Source: CAADGY01 sp900696665 | Lineage (GTDB): Bacteria; Acidobacteriota; Terriglobia; Bryobacterales; Bryobacteraceae | Reading direction: 5' to 3' | DNA: 64,000 nucleotides | Assembly (NCBI GenBank): GCA_035063885.1 | Contig: JAPSFM010000016.1 | Span: 14,450 to 78,449 of the forward strand | Shown: positions 9,282 to 18,265 of the stretch, one piece after another | How the letters are laid out: each line of letters starts with the position of its first letter | Position numbering within the stretch: the first letter of the stretch is position 1 | Position numbers and translations under genes: made by a program | Notes under the pieces: model-generated | What the model was told of the DNA's origin: nothing | The model's input: only the letters and a program-made list of their open reading frames with translations | Databases searched by the model: none

Positions 9282-10871
9282 TCAACCGGGCAGCGTCACC
9301 GCGCGCGCCAGTTTCACCGCGGCATGCTCCCGTAGCTGGGCAAGCACCGGTTCCGTTAGAGGCCCGTCGGTTTCTACGACGGCTATAGCCGTAAGCGGCG
9401 CCCCGCGGGCTGGAGAATCCTGCCGGCCGAGCGAAAAGTTGGCGATATTGACACCGTTTTTCCCCAGCACGGAGCCGACATGACCGATTACGCCGGGAAC
9501 GTCCTCATTCTTCATGAAGGTCAGGTGTCCGCTCAACGGGGCTTCGCAATAGATGCCGTCCACCTGAATCAACCGGGGTTTCTCGAGAAGCACCGCTCCT
9601 TCCACCGCGGTTATCCCGGAGTCGGTCTCCAGTTCTACGCGCACGGAATCCATGTACTCGGAACGGGTTTCATGCTTTTCGACAATATCCAGCCCCCGCT
9701 GGTTTGCCAGTTGCATCGCATTCACCAGGTTTGCCTTCTGGGATAGCGACCGGTTCAGCACGCCCGCGATTCCGGCATTTCGCACAAGATTTGTATTGCT
9801 GCTGGCGATTTTGCCCGCATACACGAGCCGGACACAGCGTGGATTGCCGATGGCGATATGCGCCGCAAAGGCTCCCAGACGCTCCGCGAGCAGGATGTAC
9901 GGGCGCATGGTTCTATACTGTTCCGGCGAAAGGGCGGGCATATTCACCGCGTTGATGGCCACCCCGTTCTTCAGGTACTCCACCATCTGCTCGGCGATTC
10001 GCACGCCGACGATCTCCTGCGCCTCCTCGGTCGAACCGGCGATATGCGGAGTAGCGATCACGTTATCGTGGCCGAAAAGCTCGTAGTCGGCGGGCGGCGG
10101 CTCCGGTTCGAAGACATCCAGACCCGCGCCCGCCACCCGCTTCGCTGCCAGGGCTTCACGCAAAGCATCCACATCAATGAGTTCACCGCGGGCGCAATTG
10201 ATGATTCGCACGCCGGCTTTCATCTGCGCGAACGCCTGTGCGTCAAGCATATGCGTTGTCTCGGGCGTCAACGCCACGTGCAGCGAGATGTAATCGCTGA
10301 GAGCATAGAGAACAGGCAGGTCGAGCAACTCGATGTTCAGGTCCGCCGCCGTCTGCGAGCTGACGTAAGGATCGTTTGCGATGATGCGCATGTCGAACGC
10401 GCGCGCGCGTTTCACCACTTCCCGGCCTATGCTGCCGAGCCCGATTACTCCCAGCGTTTTTCCTCGAAGCTCACTACCGAGAAAACGCTTCTTTTCCCAT
10501 TTGCCGCTCGAGGTGGAGGAATCCGCCTGTGGGATGAAACGTGCCAGCGCGAGCATCAGCGCCAGCGTGTGCTCTGCCACCGAGACCGCGTTGCCCCCGG
10601 GTGTGTTCATCACCAGCACGCCCGCCGCCGTCGCCGCTTCCAGGTCTACATTGTCGACTCCGACGCCCGCGCGGCCGATGACGCGCAACTTGGGCGCTTT
10701 TTCGAGCACCTCCCGCGTAACCTTGACCGCGCTGCGAACTGCGAGAGCATCAGCGTCCGCAAGATGCCCGGCGTACTCCTTCGGGTTGGAGACGACTACG
10801 TCGAAATCCCGCTGGCTCTTAAAGACGTCCAGCGCCGCCGGGGATAGAGGTTCCGCTATCAGAATTTTCAT
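9282..10871 (-). CDS. serA: D-3-phosphoglycerate dehydrogenase
   Basis: A 529-residue protein of the long type I form. The substrate-binding domain is followed by an NAD-binding Rossmann motif GVIGLGSIGREV near residue 145. Catalytic Arg (NCARGELID), Glu (DVFEPEPP) and His (TPHIAGST) are in their expected order. After about residue 320 come the intervening allosteric domain and a C-terminal ACT domain (IGHVGSVLGKNGVNI), which in family members binds serine for feedback inhibition. It oxidises 3-phosphoglycerate to 3-phosphohydroxypyruvate. It lies 19 bp downstream of an aminotransferase gene on the same strand, so the two are probably one serine-biosynthesis operon. Confidence 0.96.
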   Translation of the reverse strand: MKILIAEPLSPAALDVFKSQRDFDVVVSNPKEYAGHLADADALAVRSAVKVTREVLEKAPKLRVIGRAGVGVDNVDLEAATAAGVLVMNTPGGNAVSVAEHTLALMLALARFIPQADSSTSSGKWEKKRFLGSELRGKTLGVIGLGSIGREVVKRARAFDMRIIANDPYVSSQTAADLNIELLDLPVLYALSDYISLHVALTPETTHMLDAQAFAQMKAGVRIINCARGELIDVDALREALAAKRVAGAGLDVFEPEPPPADYELFGHDNVIATPHIAGSTEEAQEIVGVRIAEQMVEYLKNGVAINAVNMPALSPEQYRTMRPYILLAERLGAFAAHIAIGNPRCVRLVYAGKIASSNTNLVRNAGIAGVLNRSLSQKANLVNAMQLANQRGLDIVEKHETRSEYMDSVRVELETDSGITAVEGAVLLEKPRLIQVDGIYCEAPLSGHLTFMKNEDVPGVIGHVGSVLGKNGVNIANFSLGRQDSPARGAPLTAIAVVETDGPLTEPVLAQLREHAAVKLARAVTLPG

Positions 10872-10890
10872 TGTGTAGAATGGCTCTTCC

Positions 10891-12066
10891 TCAGACCTTC
10901 ACGGCTTCCTGATTTCCTACCGCCGATTCCGCATACACTTTCTGGACCGCTGCTACACCCTTGCCGAACTCGACGGGAAATCCGTTGGCGTTCAGGATGA
11001 TCTCGAGTTCGGAAATGACGGCGAACAGGTCGGCGAAATCGAAGTACCCCAGGTGGGCGATACGGAAAATCTTGCCCTTCATCGATCCCTGCCCATTGGC
11101 GATGATCGAGTTGAAACGGTTGCGGAACTCCTTCACGATAACGCCGGAATCCAAATTCTTGGGCGCGCGCACGGACGTCACGGACGAGCCGGGAGAGCCG
11201 GGCGCAAACAGATCGAGCCCGAGCGCCATCACCGCCTCCCGTGTGCCGCGCGCCAGCAACTGCGCGTTCTCCACCAGTTTGTCCATTCCAACGGACTTGA
11301 TATATTCGAGGGCGGCGTTCAAGGCGAGAATCAGGCTGGTGTTCGGCGTCCAGCTTGATTCGCCGCTCCCGGCATTCTTCTTCTCTTTGGTCAGATCGAA
11401 ATAGTAATGCGGCAGGTCGGCGCTCTCGGCGCGCGCCCAAGCCTTCTTGCTGATCGACAAAAACGCCAGCCCGGGCGGGATCATGAATGCTTTCTGCGAT
11501 CCGCCGATTACGATATCCATGCCCCATCCGTCGATGTCGAGCGGCATGGTGCCCAATCCGGTAATGGCATCCACCACAAAGAGGGCGTCTGTTTTCGATA
11601 CGATGCTGGCCATGGAGCGCACGTCGTGCGCCGCTCCCGTCGACGTTTCGGAAGCCTGCACGAATACGCCGCGCGTGGCCGGTTCGGCATCGAGCGCCGC
11701 CTGCACCTGCTCCGGAGGAACCACCTGGCCGTACTCGGCTTTGAGGATTGTCGCGTTCAGCCCGTAGGCCTTCGCGATCTCACCCCAACGCTCGCCGAAT
11801 TTTCCGGCTGAGCAGACAATCACCTTGTCCCCTTTGGAAAAAAAGTTGGAGGCGGACGACTCCATCGCACCGGTCCCCGACGAAACCAGGATGAGGACGT
11901 CGTTCTCTGTTCCCATCACTTCTTTGAGGCTGGAGAGGGTTGAGCGATACAGTTTGCGGAAATCCTCGGTGCGGTGGTGCAGATCGCTGGCCATCATCGC
12001 TTGCAGGGCGGGTGGATAGAGAGGAGTGGGGCCCGGGGTCAGTAGCCGTTGCTTACGTATATGCAT
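10891..12066 (-). CDS. Class V aminotransferase (alanine/serine-glyoxylate type; possible SerC substitute)
   Basis: A 391-residue PLP enzyme of fold type I. The PLP lysine is Lys192 in GGSQKAF. The N-terminal LTPGPTPL and the SSGTGAMES phosphate-binding loop are typical of the AGXT/PucG/small-subunit-hydrogenase-like branch. Family members transaminate alanine or serine with glyoxylate or pyruvate. Its position directly upstream of serA suggests that here it supplies the phosphoserine or serine aminotransferase step; no SerC is seen in the window. It is divergent from yqeY across a 45-bp gap that carries a 16-bp palindrome. Confidence 0.9.
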   Translation of the reverse strand: MHIRKQRLLTPGPTPLYPPALQAMMASDLHHRTEDFRKLYRSTLSSLKEVMGTENDVLILVSSGTGAMESSASNFFSKGDKVIVCSAGKFGERWGEIAKAYGLNATILKAEYGQVVPPEQVQAALDAEPATRGVFVQASETSTGAAHDVRSMASIVSKTDALFVVDAITGLGTMPLDIDGWGMDIVIGGSQKAFMIPPGLAFLSISKKAWARAESADLPHYYFDLTKEKKNAGSGESSWTPNTSLILALNAALEYIKSVGMDKLVENAQLLARGTREAVMALGLDLFAPGSPGSSVTSVRAPKNLDSGVIVKEFRNRFNSIIANGQGSMKGKIFRIAHLGYFDFADLFAVISELEIILNANGFPVEFGKGVAAVQKVYAESAVGNQEAVKV

Positions 12067-12088
12067 GCCGGTTATGAAGATGTGATTA

Positions 12089-12104
12089 GATATTCTAGAA
12101 TATC
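12089..12104. promoter_or_regulatory. Perfect 16-bp palindrome in divergent promoter gap
   Basis: GATATTCTAGAATATC is its own reverse complement and lies between the divergent aminotransferase-serA operon (start 12066) and yqeY (start 12112). It contains TAGAAT, a candidate -10 for yqeY, so a dimeric regulator bound here would block that promoter and perhaps both directions. Confidence 0.45.
12096..12101 (+). promoter_or_regulatory. -10-like box TAGAAT for yqeY
   Basis: Predicted transcription start is about 12108, four bases before the chosen ATG at 12112. It sits inside the 16-bp palindrome. Confidence 0.4.
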
Positions 12105-12111
12105 AAACGTC

Positions 12112-12558
12112 ATGCCCTTACTCGATCGAGTCCAGAAGGACATGGTCCAGGCGATGAGGGACCATGACGAAGCCCGTCTCAGCGCTTTGCGGATGATGAA
12201 GGCCGCCCTGAAAAAGCAGGAGGTGGATTCCATGAAGCCGCTCGATGAAACCTCTGAGATCCGGGTGCTGAACACCTTGATGAAACAGCGCCGCGAATCC
12301 GCGGACATGTTCCGCAAAGGCGGCAGAGCCGACCTGGCCGGGAAAGAAGAGGCGGAGATGCGGCTGATTGAGACGTACCTGCCCGCCGCCGCGTCCGAAG
12401 AGGATGTGGAGGCGGCCATCGCCGCCGCGCTATCGGAGACCGGCGTGAATTCACTCAAGCAGATGGGTGCGGTAATGAAGGCCGCCCAGGCCAAGCTGGC
12501 CGGCAAACGCGTCGACGGCAAGGCATTGAGCGACAAAGTGCGCGCACGCCTGTCCTGA
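12112..12558 (+). CDS. yqeY: GatB/YqeY domain protein
   Basis: A 148-residue stand-alone YqeY protein starting MPLLDRVQKDMVQAM; 21 in-frame upstream codons that overlap the divergent promoter region are excluded. The helical domain is recognisable by RLSALRMMKAALKKQEVD and by the C-terminal GAVMKAAQAKLAGKRVDGK, which matches the GatB/Asn tRNA-amidotransferase C-terminal tRNA-binding fold. Stand-alone YqeY is usually encoded near rpsU or dnaG; here it is alone. It presumably binds tRNA. The precise role in bacteria is unknown. Confidence 0.92.
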   Translation: MPLLDRVQKDMVQAMRDHDEARLSALRMMKAALKKQEVDSMKPLDETSEIRVLNTLMKQRRESADMFRKGGRADLAGKEEAEMRLIETYLPAAASEEDVEAAIAAALSETGVNSLKQMGAVMKAAQAKLAGKRVDGKALSDKVRARLS

Positions 12559-12610
12559 GGAATCCGGCCTTTCAGTCTGTCATGTCTTTCCAACTTCGAG
12601 GACTCGCCGA

Positions 12611-14635
12611 ATGAACGAGAAACAATACACCCCCTATGTGCCGCAGAACGTCAGTATGCGTGAGTTCACAGCCCGGGCGCTGATTCTAGGCCTTATCATG
12701 ACCGTCATCCTGGGCGCCGCGAACGCGTACCTCGGTCTCCGGGCCGGCATGACCATTGCGGCCACTTACCCCGCCGCGGTGATCGGCATGGCGATCCTGC
12801 GCATCTGGAGGGCCTCGATTCTGGAAGAGAACATGGCGCGGACGGTCGGTTCCATCGGGGAATCAGTCGCCGCCGGCGCCATTTTCACTATTCCGGCGTT
12901 CGTAATCTCCGGCGCGTGGCCGTCTTTCGATTTTGAGCACGCCTATTGGCCTTCCACGGTCCTCATGATGGTGGGCGGCGTTTTGGGCATTCTCTTCGTC
13001 ACGCTGCTGCGCCGCGTGATGGTGGAAGACAGGGAGTTGCCGTTCCCGGAATCCGTGGCTGCTTCGGAAATTCATAAAGCGGGCCAGCACGGCAGCAAAG
13101 CGGCTGGAATTCTGTTCTCCGCGATGGGCTTCGGAGCGCTGATCTACTCGCTTGGGGTCGTCAGGGTATTTTCGGCATCGAATGATTTCATGATCCGGAT
13201 CGGCGAGTTGGGCAGCACTCTGCTGCGACTCGGAAGAACCGCCGAATCTCCGGCCATTGGGGTGGGGGGCGTGACGATGATTTCGGCTCCAAACGTCAGT
13301 CCCGCCTACCTCGGTGTCGGCTATATCATCGGTCCGCGGCTCGCCGCGCTGAATTTTTCGGGTGGTGTGGTGGCTTGGGGACTGCTGGTTCCGCTGTTCA
13401 TCTATTTTCTGGGGCCGCAACTCCAGATCACTTTGCCCGCGGACGCTACCGCGGAAGACTGGGCCGGCGCCGCAACCTCAGTGTGGCTCAACATTGTCCG
13501 GCCGATTGCCGTGGGTGGAATGCTGGTCGGCGCGGCCTACACGCTCTTTCGCATGAGAAAGAGCCTGGGTGCGGGAATCCGGCGCTCGATTTCGGATCTC
13601 AAAAAAGCCAGTGGGCAAAAACAGGCTACGAACCGCACAGAACTCGACCTGGGTTCGAGAACCGTGTTCCTTGGTCTCGGCGCCACGTTGATTTGCATGG
13701 TCCTGCTGTACACCTATTTTTCGGGTACGCTGGCCGGCGGCGTAGTAGCCGCGCTGGTGATGATCGTCCTCGGCTTCTTCTTTGCCGCGGTCTCGGGCAA
13801 TCTGGTCGGGTTGATCGGGTCGTCGAATAATCCGATTTCCGGCCTGACTTTATCGACGCTCATCATTGCGGCATTGCTGATGGTGTCTATCGGTGTTTCA
13901 GGCATCACGGGTGTGGCGGCCGTGCTCGGTGTGGCGGCCGTGGTTTGCGTTTCTTCCGCGGTAGCGGGTGAGATGCTGCAGGATCTGAAAGTCGGCCACA
14001 TTCTCGGCGGCACCCCGCGCAGCATGCAGATCGGCGACTTCATCGGCGTGGCGGCGGCCAGTCTCCTGCTCTATTTTCCGCTATTGCTGCTGCATCAGGG
14101 CAACATCAATGCGGGCGGAACCGGCTTTGGCGACCGTGCGTTATCGGCCCCCCAGGCAGGCTTGATGGCGTCGCTGGCGCAAGGCATCGTCGGCGGCGAT
14201 ATGCCGTGGCCGCTGGTGGTAGTGGGCATCATGATGGGTTTCGCCTTGATCATGGTGCAGGTGCGCAGCCCCATGCTTTTCGCGGTGGGCATGTACCTGC
14301 CGCTCGAGACCACATCCGCGATCTTCATCGGCGGTGTTATCCGCTGGATCACAGACTCCATGCGAGAGCGGCGGGCGTTCAACGAGGCTCAGAAAGCCCG
14401 GGTGGAAAATGCAGGGGTGCTTACCGCTTCCGGGCTGATCGCCGGAGAAGCGCTGATGGGACTCGTCGTTGCAACCTTCCGGTTCTTTGAATGGCCGCTG
14501 CCTGTCATCTTCGAGCATCCGCCGCTGCTGATTGCCCTGGCGGTGCTTGTGCTGCTCGGGTTGGTGATGGTGCGGGTGCCACTGGCGAACGCAGGCCGGC
14601 CCGACGAACCCGCACCACCCACGGCGATTATGTGA
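12611..14635 (+). CDS. OPT-family oligopeptide transporter
   Basis: A 674-residue polytopic membrane protein with about 14-16 hydrophobic segments. The N-terminal motif GLIMTVILGAANAYLGLRAGMTIAATYPAAVIGM and the later GSSNNPISGLTLSTLI are hallmarks of bacterial OPT transporters. These import small peptides or metal-chelate conjugates, driven by protons. It begins 52 bp after yqeY and could be co-transcribed. No lipoprotein or siderophore gene is adjacent to hint at a substrate. A hairpin lies just downstream before the convergent esterase gene. Confidence 0.94.
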   Translation: MNEKQYTPYVPQNVSMREFTARALILGLIMTVILGAANAYLGLRAGMTIAATYPAAVIGMAILRIWRASILEENMARTVGSIGESVAAGAIFTIPAFVISGAWPSFDFEHAYWPSTVLMMVGGVLGILFVTLLRRVMVEDRELPFPESVAASEIHKAGQHGSKAAGILFSAMGFGALIYSLGVVRVFSASNDFMIRIGELGSTLLRLGRTAESPAIGVGGVTMISAPNVSPAYLGVGYIIGPRLAALNFSGGVVAWGLLVPLFIYFLGPQLQITLPADATAEDWAGAATSVWLNIVRPIAVGGMLVGAAYTLFRMRKSLGAGIRRSISDLKKASGQKQATNRTELDLGSRTVFLGLGATLICMVLLYTYFSGTLAGGVVAALVMIVLGFFFAAVSGNLVGLIGSSNNPISGLTLSTLIIAALLMVSIGVSGITGVAAVLGVAAVVCVSSAVAGEMLQDLKVGHILGGTPRSMQIGDFIGVAAASLLLYFPLLLLHQGNINAGGTGFGDRALSAPQAGLMASLAQGIVGGDMPWPLVVVGIMMGFALIMVQVRSPMLFAVGMYLPLETTSAIFIGGVIRWITDSMRERRAFNEAQKARVENAGVLTASGLIAGEALMGLVVATFRFFEWPLPVIFEHPPLLIALAVLVLLGLVMVRVPLANAGRPDEPAPPTAIM

Positions 14636-14642
14636 CCAAGCT

Positions 14643-14676
14643 CGCTTGTGGCCGGGCGTTCAGCGAATCACAAGCG
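14643..14676. terminator. Inverted repeat between convergent genes
   Basis: CGCTTGTG at 14643-14650 pairs perfectly with CACAAGCG at 14669-14676 across an 18-nt loop. It sits in the 83-bp gap between the OPT gene end and the sialate esterase gene end, where a bidirectional terminator is expected. There is no clear T-tract, so it is weakly supported. Confidence 0.35.
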
Positions 14677-14718
14677 TCGTGTGAGTAACTCACCCGCCGC
14701 GGCATCCCGGACCGATAG

Positions 14719-16242
14719 CTACCGGTACACCGCCGGTGCGGTCCATTCTTCGGAGCGGAAAGGTGAAGCGGGCAATCCTTCGGCGTTGTAAAGGTTGCCG
14801 TCCGGGCTGTCTGCCCAGTTGTAGCGAACGTACATCGGCTCCGCGACGCTCTCGCTCGACACGATAACCGTTTTCCCCTCGATGGCTGCATTGGCCGGGA
14901 CGTACTTTTTGTCGCGGCCGGCCACTTCAAACGCGCGCAGCGGGCCGCCTTTCGCCGTCAGTCCTCCACCGATGTGACTGAACCACACGCGCAAGGATTT
15001 GCCTTCTTCTGTAACCTCTCGAAACAGTGGGCCTGAATAGACAATGTCTTCGCCGTAGGCGATGTGCCGCGCCGCCAGCGCGAGCCGGTGTCCCACATCC
15101 TGCTTGTTTGTCGGGTGTATGTCGTTCGGGTTGCCAATATCAATGGTGACGGCCATGCCGGTCTTGCTGAGGCCAAGCGCCATGGTCTGCGCTTCGCGGA
15201 GTTCCGGCCATTCGCTCCCGGCGGGCGTCTTGGCGTAGTTTGCGAGCTGCACGAAGAGGAACGGAAAGTTTCCCTGGCCCCAGGAGCGGCGCCAATCCTG
15301 AATCATCGCCTGAAAGAGGCGCCGGTAAACGTACGAACGGCTTTTGTGAGCATTGTTCTCGCCCTGGTACCAGATAGCCCCTTTGATCGCATAGGGAGTG
15401 AGCGGCGCGATCATGGCGTTGTACAGTGACGAGGGTTCCCACGGGTGGCCGGGTCCGACAGGAGGGCCGGGCCTGCCGGGCGCCGGAGTGCCGCCCGGCG
15501 TCTTGTTTTTCTCCTCCCATTCCTTCAGCCGTATTTCATATCGTGCGCGAGCTTCGGGATAATCGGAGATCAGTTGGGCCCAATCCGCATATACAGAAAT
15601 CAGCGCGGGGTCGGCGGCTAGCGAGGTGGGGCTGATCCAGGATTCCGCAGGGGTTCCTCCCCATGCCGATTGAATAACACCCACCGGTACCCCATACTTC
15701 TTGTGCAAATCGCGCGCAAAAAAATAACCCACGGCGGAGAATGCGCCGACGGTATCGGAATTACAGGCCGTCCAGACGCCCTCGACATCGTCCAGCGGAT
15801 AGTCCGACGCTTTCAATGCGGCTTTGAAGAGACGGATGCGCGGGAACCTGGCCGATGCGATCTCCTGCTGCGCATTATCGGAACGGCTTACCTGCCAGAC
15901 CATATTCGACTGTCCGGAGGCGACCCATACGTCGCCAACCAGAACGTCGTTCACCTGGAGCGTATTCTTCCCTTTCACGGTGAGTTCGAAAGGGCCGCCA
16001 GCCTGCACCGGCGGAAGGAACACCTCCCACCTGCCGAGCGCGTCTGCTGTCGTGCTGCGGGTGCTGCTGGCGAGCGTCACTGTGACCTGCTCGCCCGGAT
16101 CGGCTTTTCCCCAGATTCGCGCCGGCGCATCCCGCTGAATCAGCATGTGATCGGAGATCAGCGAGGGCAGGCGTACGTCCGCGGCAGCCCATCCGGAGAC
16201 AGAGAGCAGGATCACTGCGAAGCGAGTTTGTGCCTTGAACAA
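14719..16242 (-). CDS. Sialate O-acetylesterase (SASA family), exported
   Basis: A 507-residue protein with an N-terminal signal peptide (FAVILLSVSGWAAADV). The SGNH-hydrolase-like serine motif is ASGQSNM with Ser112. WGGTPAESWISP, AIWYQGENNA and DIHPTNKQDVG match conserved blocks of the family, the last containing the catalytic Asp-X-His (DIH). The N-terminal beta-domain (about 25-95) is the usual one. It should remove O-acetyl groups from sialic acid or from plant glycans outside the cytoplasm, in keeping with polysaccharide scavenging. It is the only gene in its unit and has a 173-bp upstream gap. Confidence 0.92.
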   Translation of the reverse strand: MFKAQTRFAVILLSVSGWAAADVRLPSLISDHMLIQRDAPARIWGKADPGEQVTVTLASSTRSTTADALGRWEVFLPPVQAGGPFELTVKGKNTLQVNDVLVGDVWVASGQSNMVWQVSRSDNAQQEIASARFPRIRLFKAALKASDYPLDDVEGVWTACNSDTVGAFSAVGYFFARDLHKKYGVPVGVIQSAWGGTPAESWISPTSLAADPALISVYADWAQLISDYPEARARYEIRLKEWEEKNKTPGGTPAPGRPGPPVGPGHPWEPSSLYNAMIAPLTPYAIKGAIWYQGENNAHKSRSYVYRRLFQAMIQDWRRSWGQGNFPFLFVQLANYAKTPAGSEWPELREAQTMALGLSKTGMAVTIDIGNPNDIHPTNKQDVGHRLALAARHIAYGEDIVYSGPLFREVTEEGKSLRVWFSHIGGGLTAKGGPLRAFEVAGRDKKYVPANAAIEGKTVIVSSESVAEPMYVRYNWADSPDGNLYNAEGLPASPFRSEEWTAPAVYR

Positions 16243-16332
16243 GACTCTTCCTCCTAATTACGGGCAGAGATCCAAGTCTATAACATCACAAATTCGCAAG
16301 GCGTGCCCGGTGGAGCAAGAAGCTATTTGAGA

Positions 16333-17415
16333 CTATTTGAGGTGTTTGAGCATTTCGCTCTCGACCTGCTTAAAGCCGGAGGGGACCTCCAGGCGCGAAC
16401 CATCAACCACGGCAGAAGAAAAACTGCCCAATTCCGTGGTCATCTCAAGCAGGGCTCCCGCGCTCGCGCCGGAACCGGCGCTCTGGGATTCGGCTGAGGT
16501 TTCCTGTGGAGTGGGCGCGGCGGCCTGCTCTTTCTGCTGTTGCTTCTTCCGGCGCCCGAAACCTCCAAATCCGCCGAGTCCTCCCAAGCGTCCCAATCTG
16601 GAGCCGATGGCGCCGGCTGCCGCGCCTTCGGCCGCTTCACCGGCTGAAGGCGGCGGAGGAGCCTGCTGTTGCCGGGCGGATTGTGCCGAACCTTCCGGCA
16701 TCTCGCCGCCCTGGCCTTTTGCTCCCATCGTCACGACCATCAGGACCGGCATGCCTTCGAGCTTCGACGATTCCTTCCAAAGCTCCGCCATGCCTTTCGC
16801 CATTCCCGGCTGCATCATCGGCATCGTAGAGCCTGGTGTCCAGGCCAGTTTTTGAGCCATGCGCTTTTGAAACTCTTTCACCTCGTCGTAACCCGGCACC
16901 GCAGCGGCCAGCCACATGTCCGATGTCACGGTCATAGCGCCCGTCTGCCCCGACTCCTTGTCGGTTCCTTCCATCTCGATAGTCAGAATGACCCGCCGGG
17001 TATCAAGGCCCGAGATGTTCTTGCTTTCGCCGGTGTCCTTCACCGAGGCCTTGAAATTCATATTTGCTTTGGTTTCGCCTTCCATTTTGCGTGCCATCTG
17101 CTGCAGCGCCTGGGTCATTTGGGCGAAAGTGATCACGGAATAGGTCTTCTTTTCCGGGTTGACGTCGGTAATGGTTTCGCTGTCCAGATCGACAATCTGG
17201 GTACTGCCTGCGCTGACGGTCGCCATCCGGTTTCCTTTCACCAGCACAGTGGACCGGATGGGCTCCCTCGCCTTTTTGGAAAAAGCTCCGACAATCTTCA
17301 TCATGCTAGCCAGGGCGCCGCCCGTAACCTTTGATGACTGATCGTAGCTGAAGTCGGCCAGAAGCGAACTGGAACCGAGACACACAACAAAAGCCGCAAC
17401 GGCGAATATCCTCAT
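16333..17415 (-). CDS. Secreted protein of unknown function with low-complexity tail (DUF4412-like)
   Basis: A 360-residue protein. The start is the ATG beginning MRIFAVAAFVVCLG, a signal peptide, with GGAGG four bases upstream; 91 upstream codons are excluded. The exported body (about 25-240) is beta-rich and resembles DUF4412-like outer-membrane/periplasmic proteins in containing a motif of the type YSVITFAQM and a sorted Met-rich segment (PGSTMPMMQPGMAKGMAE). Residues about 265-330 are Ala/Pro/Gly/Gln-rich (SARQQQAPPPPSAGEAAEG) and probably disordered. No catalytic residues are evident. It is divergent from the DUF1080 gene. Confidence 0.75.
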   Translation of the reverse strand: MRIFAVAAFVVCLGSSSLLADFSYDQSSKVTGGALASMMKIVGAFSKKAREPIRSTVLVKGNRMATVSAGSTQIVDLDSETITDVNPEKKTYSVITFAQMTQALQQMARKMEGETKANMNFKASVKDTGESKNISGLDTRRVILTIEMEGTDKESGQTGAMTVTSDMWLAAAVPGYDEVKEFQKRMAQKLAWTPGSTMPMMQPGMAKGMAELWKESSKLEGMPVLMVVTMGAKGQGGEMPEGSAQSARQQQAPPPPSAGEAAEGAAAGAIGSRLGRLGGLGGFGGFGRRKKQQQKEQAAAPTPQETSAESQSAGSGASAGALLEMTTELGSFSSAVVDGSRLEVPSGFKQVESEMLKHLK

Positions 17416-17533
17416 GCAACCTCCAAAGGGATTATCGTACGCGCGACACCGGAAGTATAGCGTGCGGGTTACAGGCCGGGTACTACCCGCCCACGCGCTA
17501 GAATGAGAGTTTCGACGAACGGGAGAAGCTCCA

Positions 17534-18154
17534 ATGCGATTTCTTGCACTTTTTTGTGTAGTGGCCGCTGGTTTATACGCCGCCGAATGGAAGCAGCTAT
17601 TCAATGGCAAGGATTTGACGGGCTGGAAAATGGTGGGCCCGGGGCGGTTCGTTGTCGAGAACGGAGAGCTCAAGACGGAGGGCGGCATGGGCCTCCTGTT
17701 TTATGAGCGTGAGAAGTTCGCAAATGCTACACTCCGGGTGGTATTCCGAACGACCGAAGGACACGGGAATTCCGGTGTGATCATCCGGCTGCCCGAGCCG
17801 CCGAAGGACCCGTGGTACGGCGTCCACAACGGCTACGAAGTTCAGATCGAATCCAGCGGAGATGAGTGGCACTGCACCGGAGCCATCTACTCCATCAGCA
17901 AAGCCACAGCCCGCCCCCAGACGTCCGGTTCAGGGTGGAACACCATGGATATTGTGCTGAAAGGGCCGAAAACAACGGTTTTCGTGAACGGTCAGAAAGT
18001 CAACGAATATGTGGAAGGACAAGAGGTGCCGCCGCGAAAGGCGTGGTACGAACCGGTTCGCGGACCTCGTCCGGAGACCGGCTACATCGGCCTTCAAAAC
18101 CACGACGCTAAGTCGACCGTCTTCTTCCGCGAAGTCAGCATAAAAAAGAATTAG
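17534..18154 (+). CDS. DUF1080 (3-keto-disaccharide hydrolase-like) secreted protein
   Basis: A 206-residue protein: signal peptide MRFLALFCVVAAGLYA, then the DUF1080 concanavalin-like fold. Conserved blocks are WKQLFNGKDLTGWKMVG, NSGVIIRLPE, GYEVQIES and the C-terminal GYIGLQNHD. Some family members hydrolyse 3-keto-glycosides, others bind sugars. An AACGGGAGAAG Shine-Dalgarno region supports the start, and TAGAAT at 17499-17504 is a plausible -10. The family is abundant in Acidobacteriota and Planctomycetota. The substrate is not deducible. Confidence 0.9.
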   Translation: MRFLALFCVVAAGLYAAEWKQLFNGKDLTGWKMVGPGRFVVENGELKTEGGMGLLFYEREKFANATLRVVFRTTEGHGNSGVIIRLPEPPKDPWYGVHNGYEVQIESSGDEWHCTGAIYSISKATARPQTSGSGWNTMDIVLKGPKTTVFVNGQKVNEYVEGQEVPPRKAWYEPVRGPRPETGYIGLQNHDAKSTVFFREVSIKKN

Positions 18155-18265
18155 CGAGTTTGTTGAAAAATACAGAAAGCCGCTTGCTCTCGCGTGCGGC
18201 TCCGTAACGCCTTTGACACCAGGCGCGTGCTGCCGCGGGCGGAAGGGGCTACCATAGAAGCAGCC

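Noticed and set aside
9858..10847. 329-codon plus-strand ORF opposite serA
   Set aside because: Shadow of serA; Arg/His-rich composition and no motif.
13375..13830. 151-codon plus-strand ORF inside the OPT gene in another frame
   Set aside because: Out-of-frame shadow of a clearly coding membrane protein.
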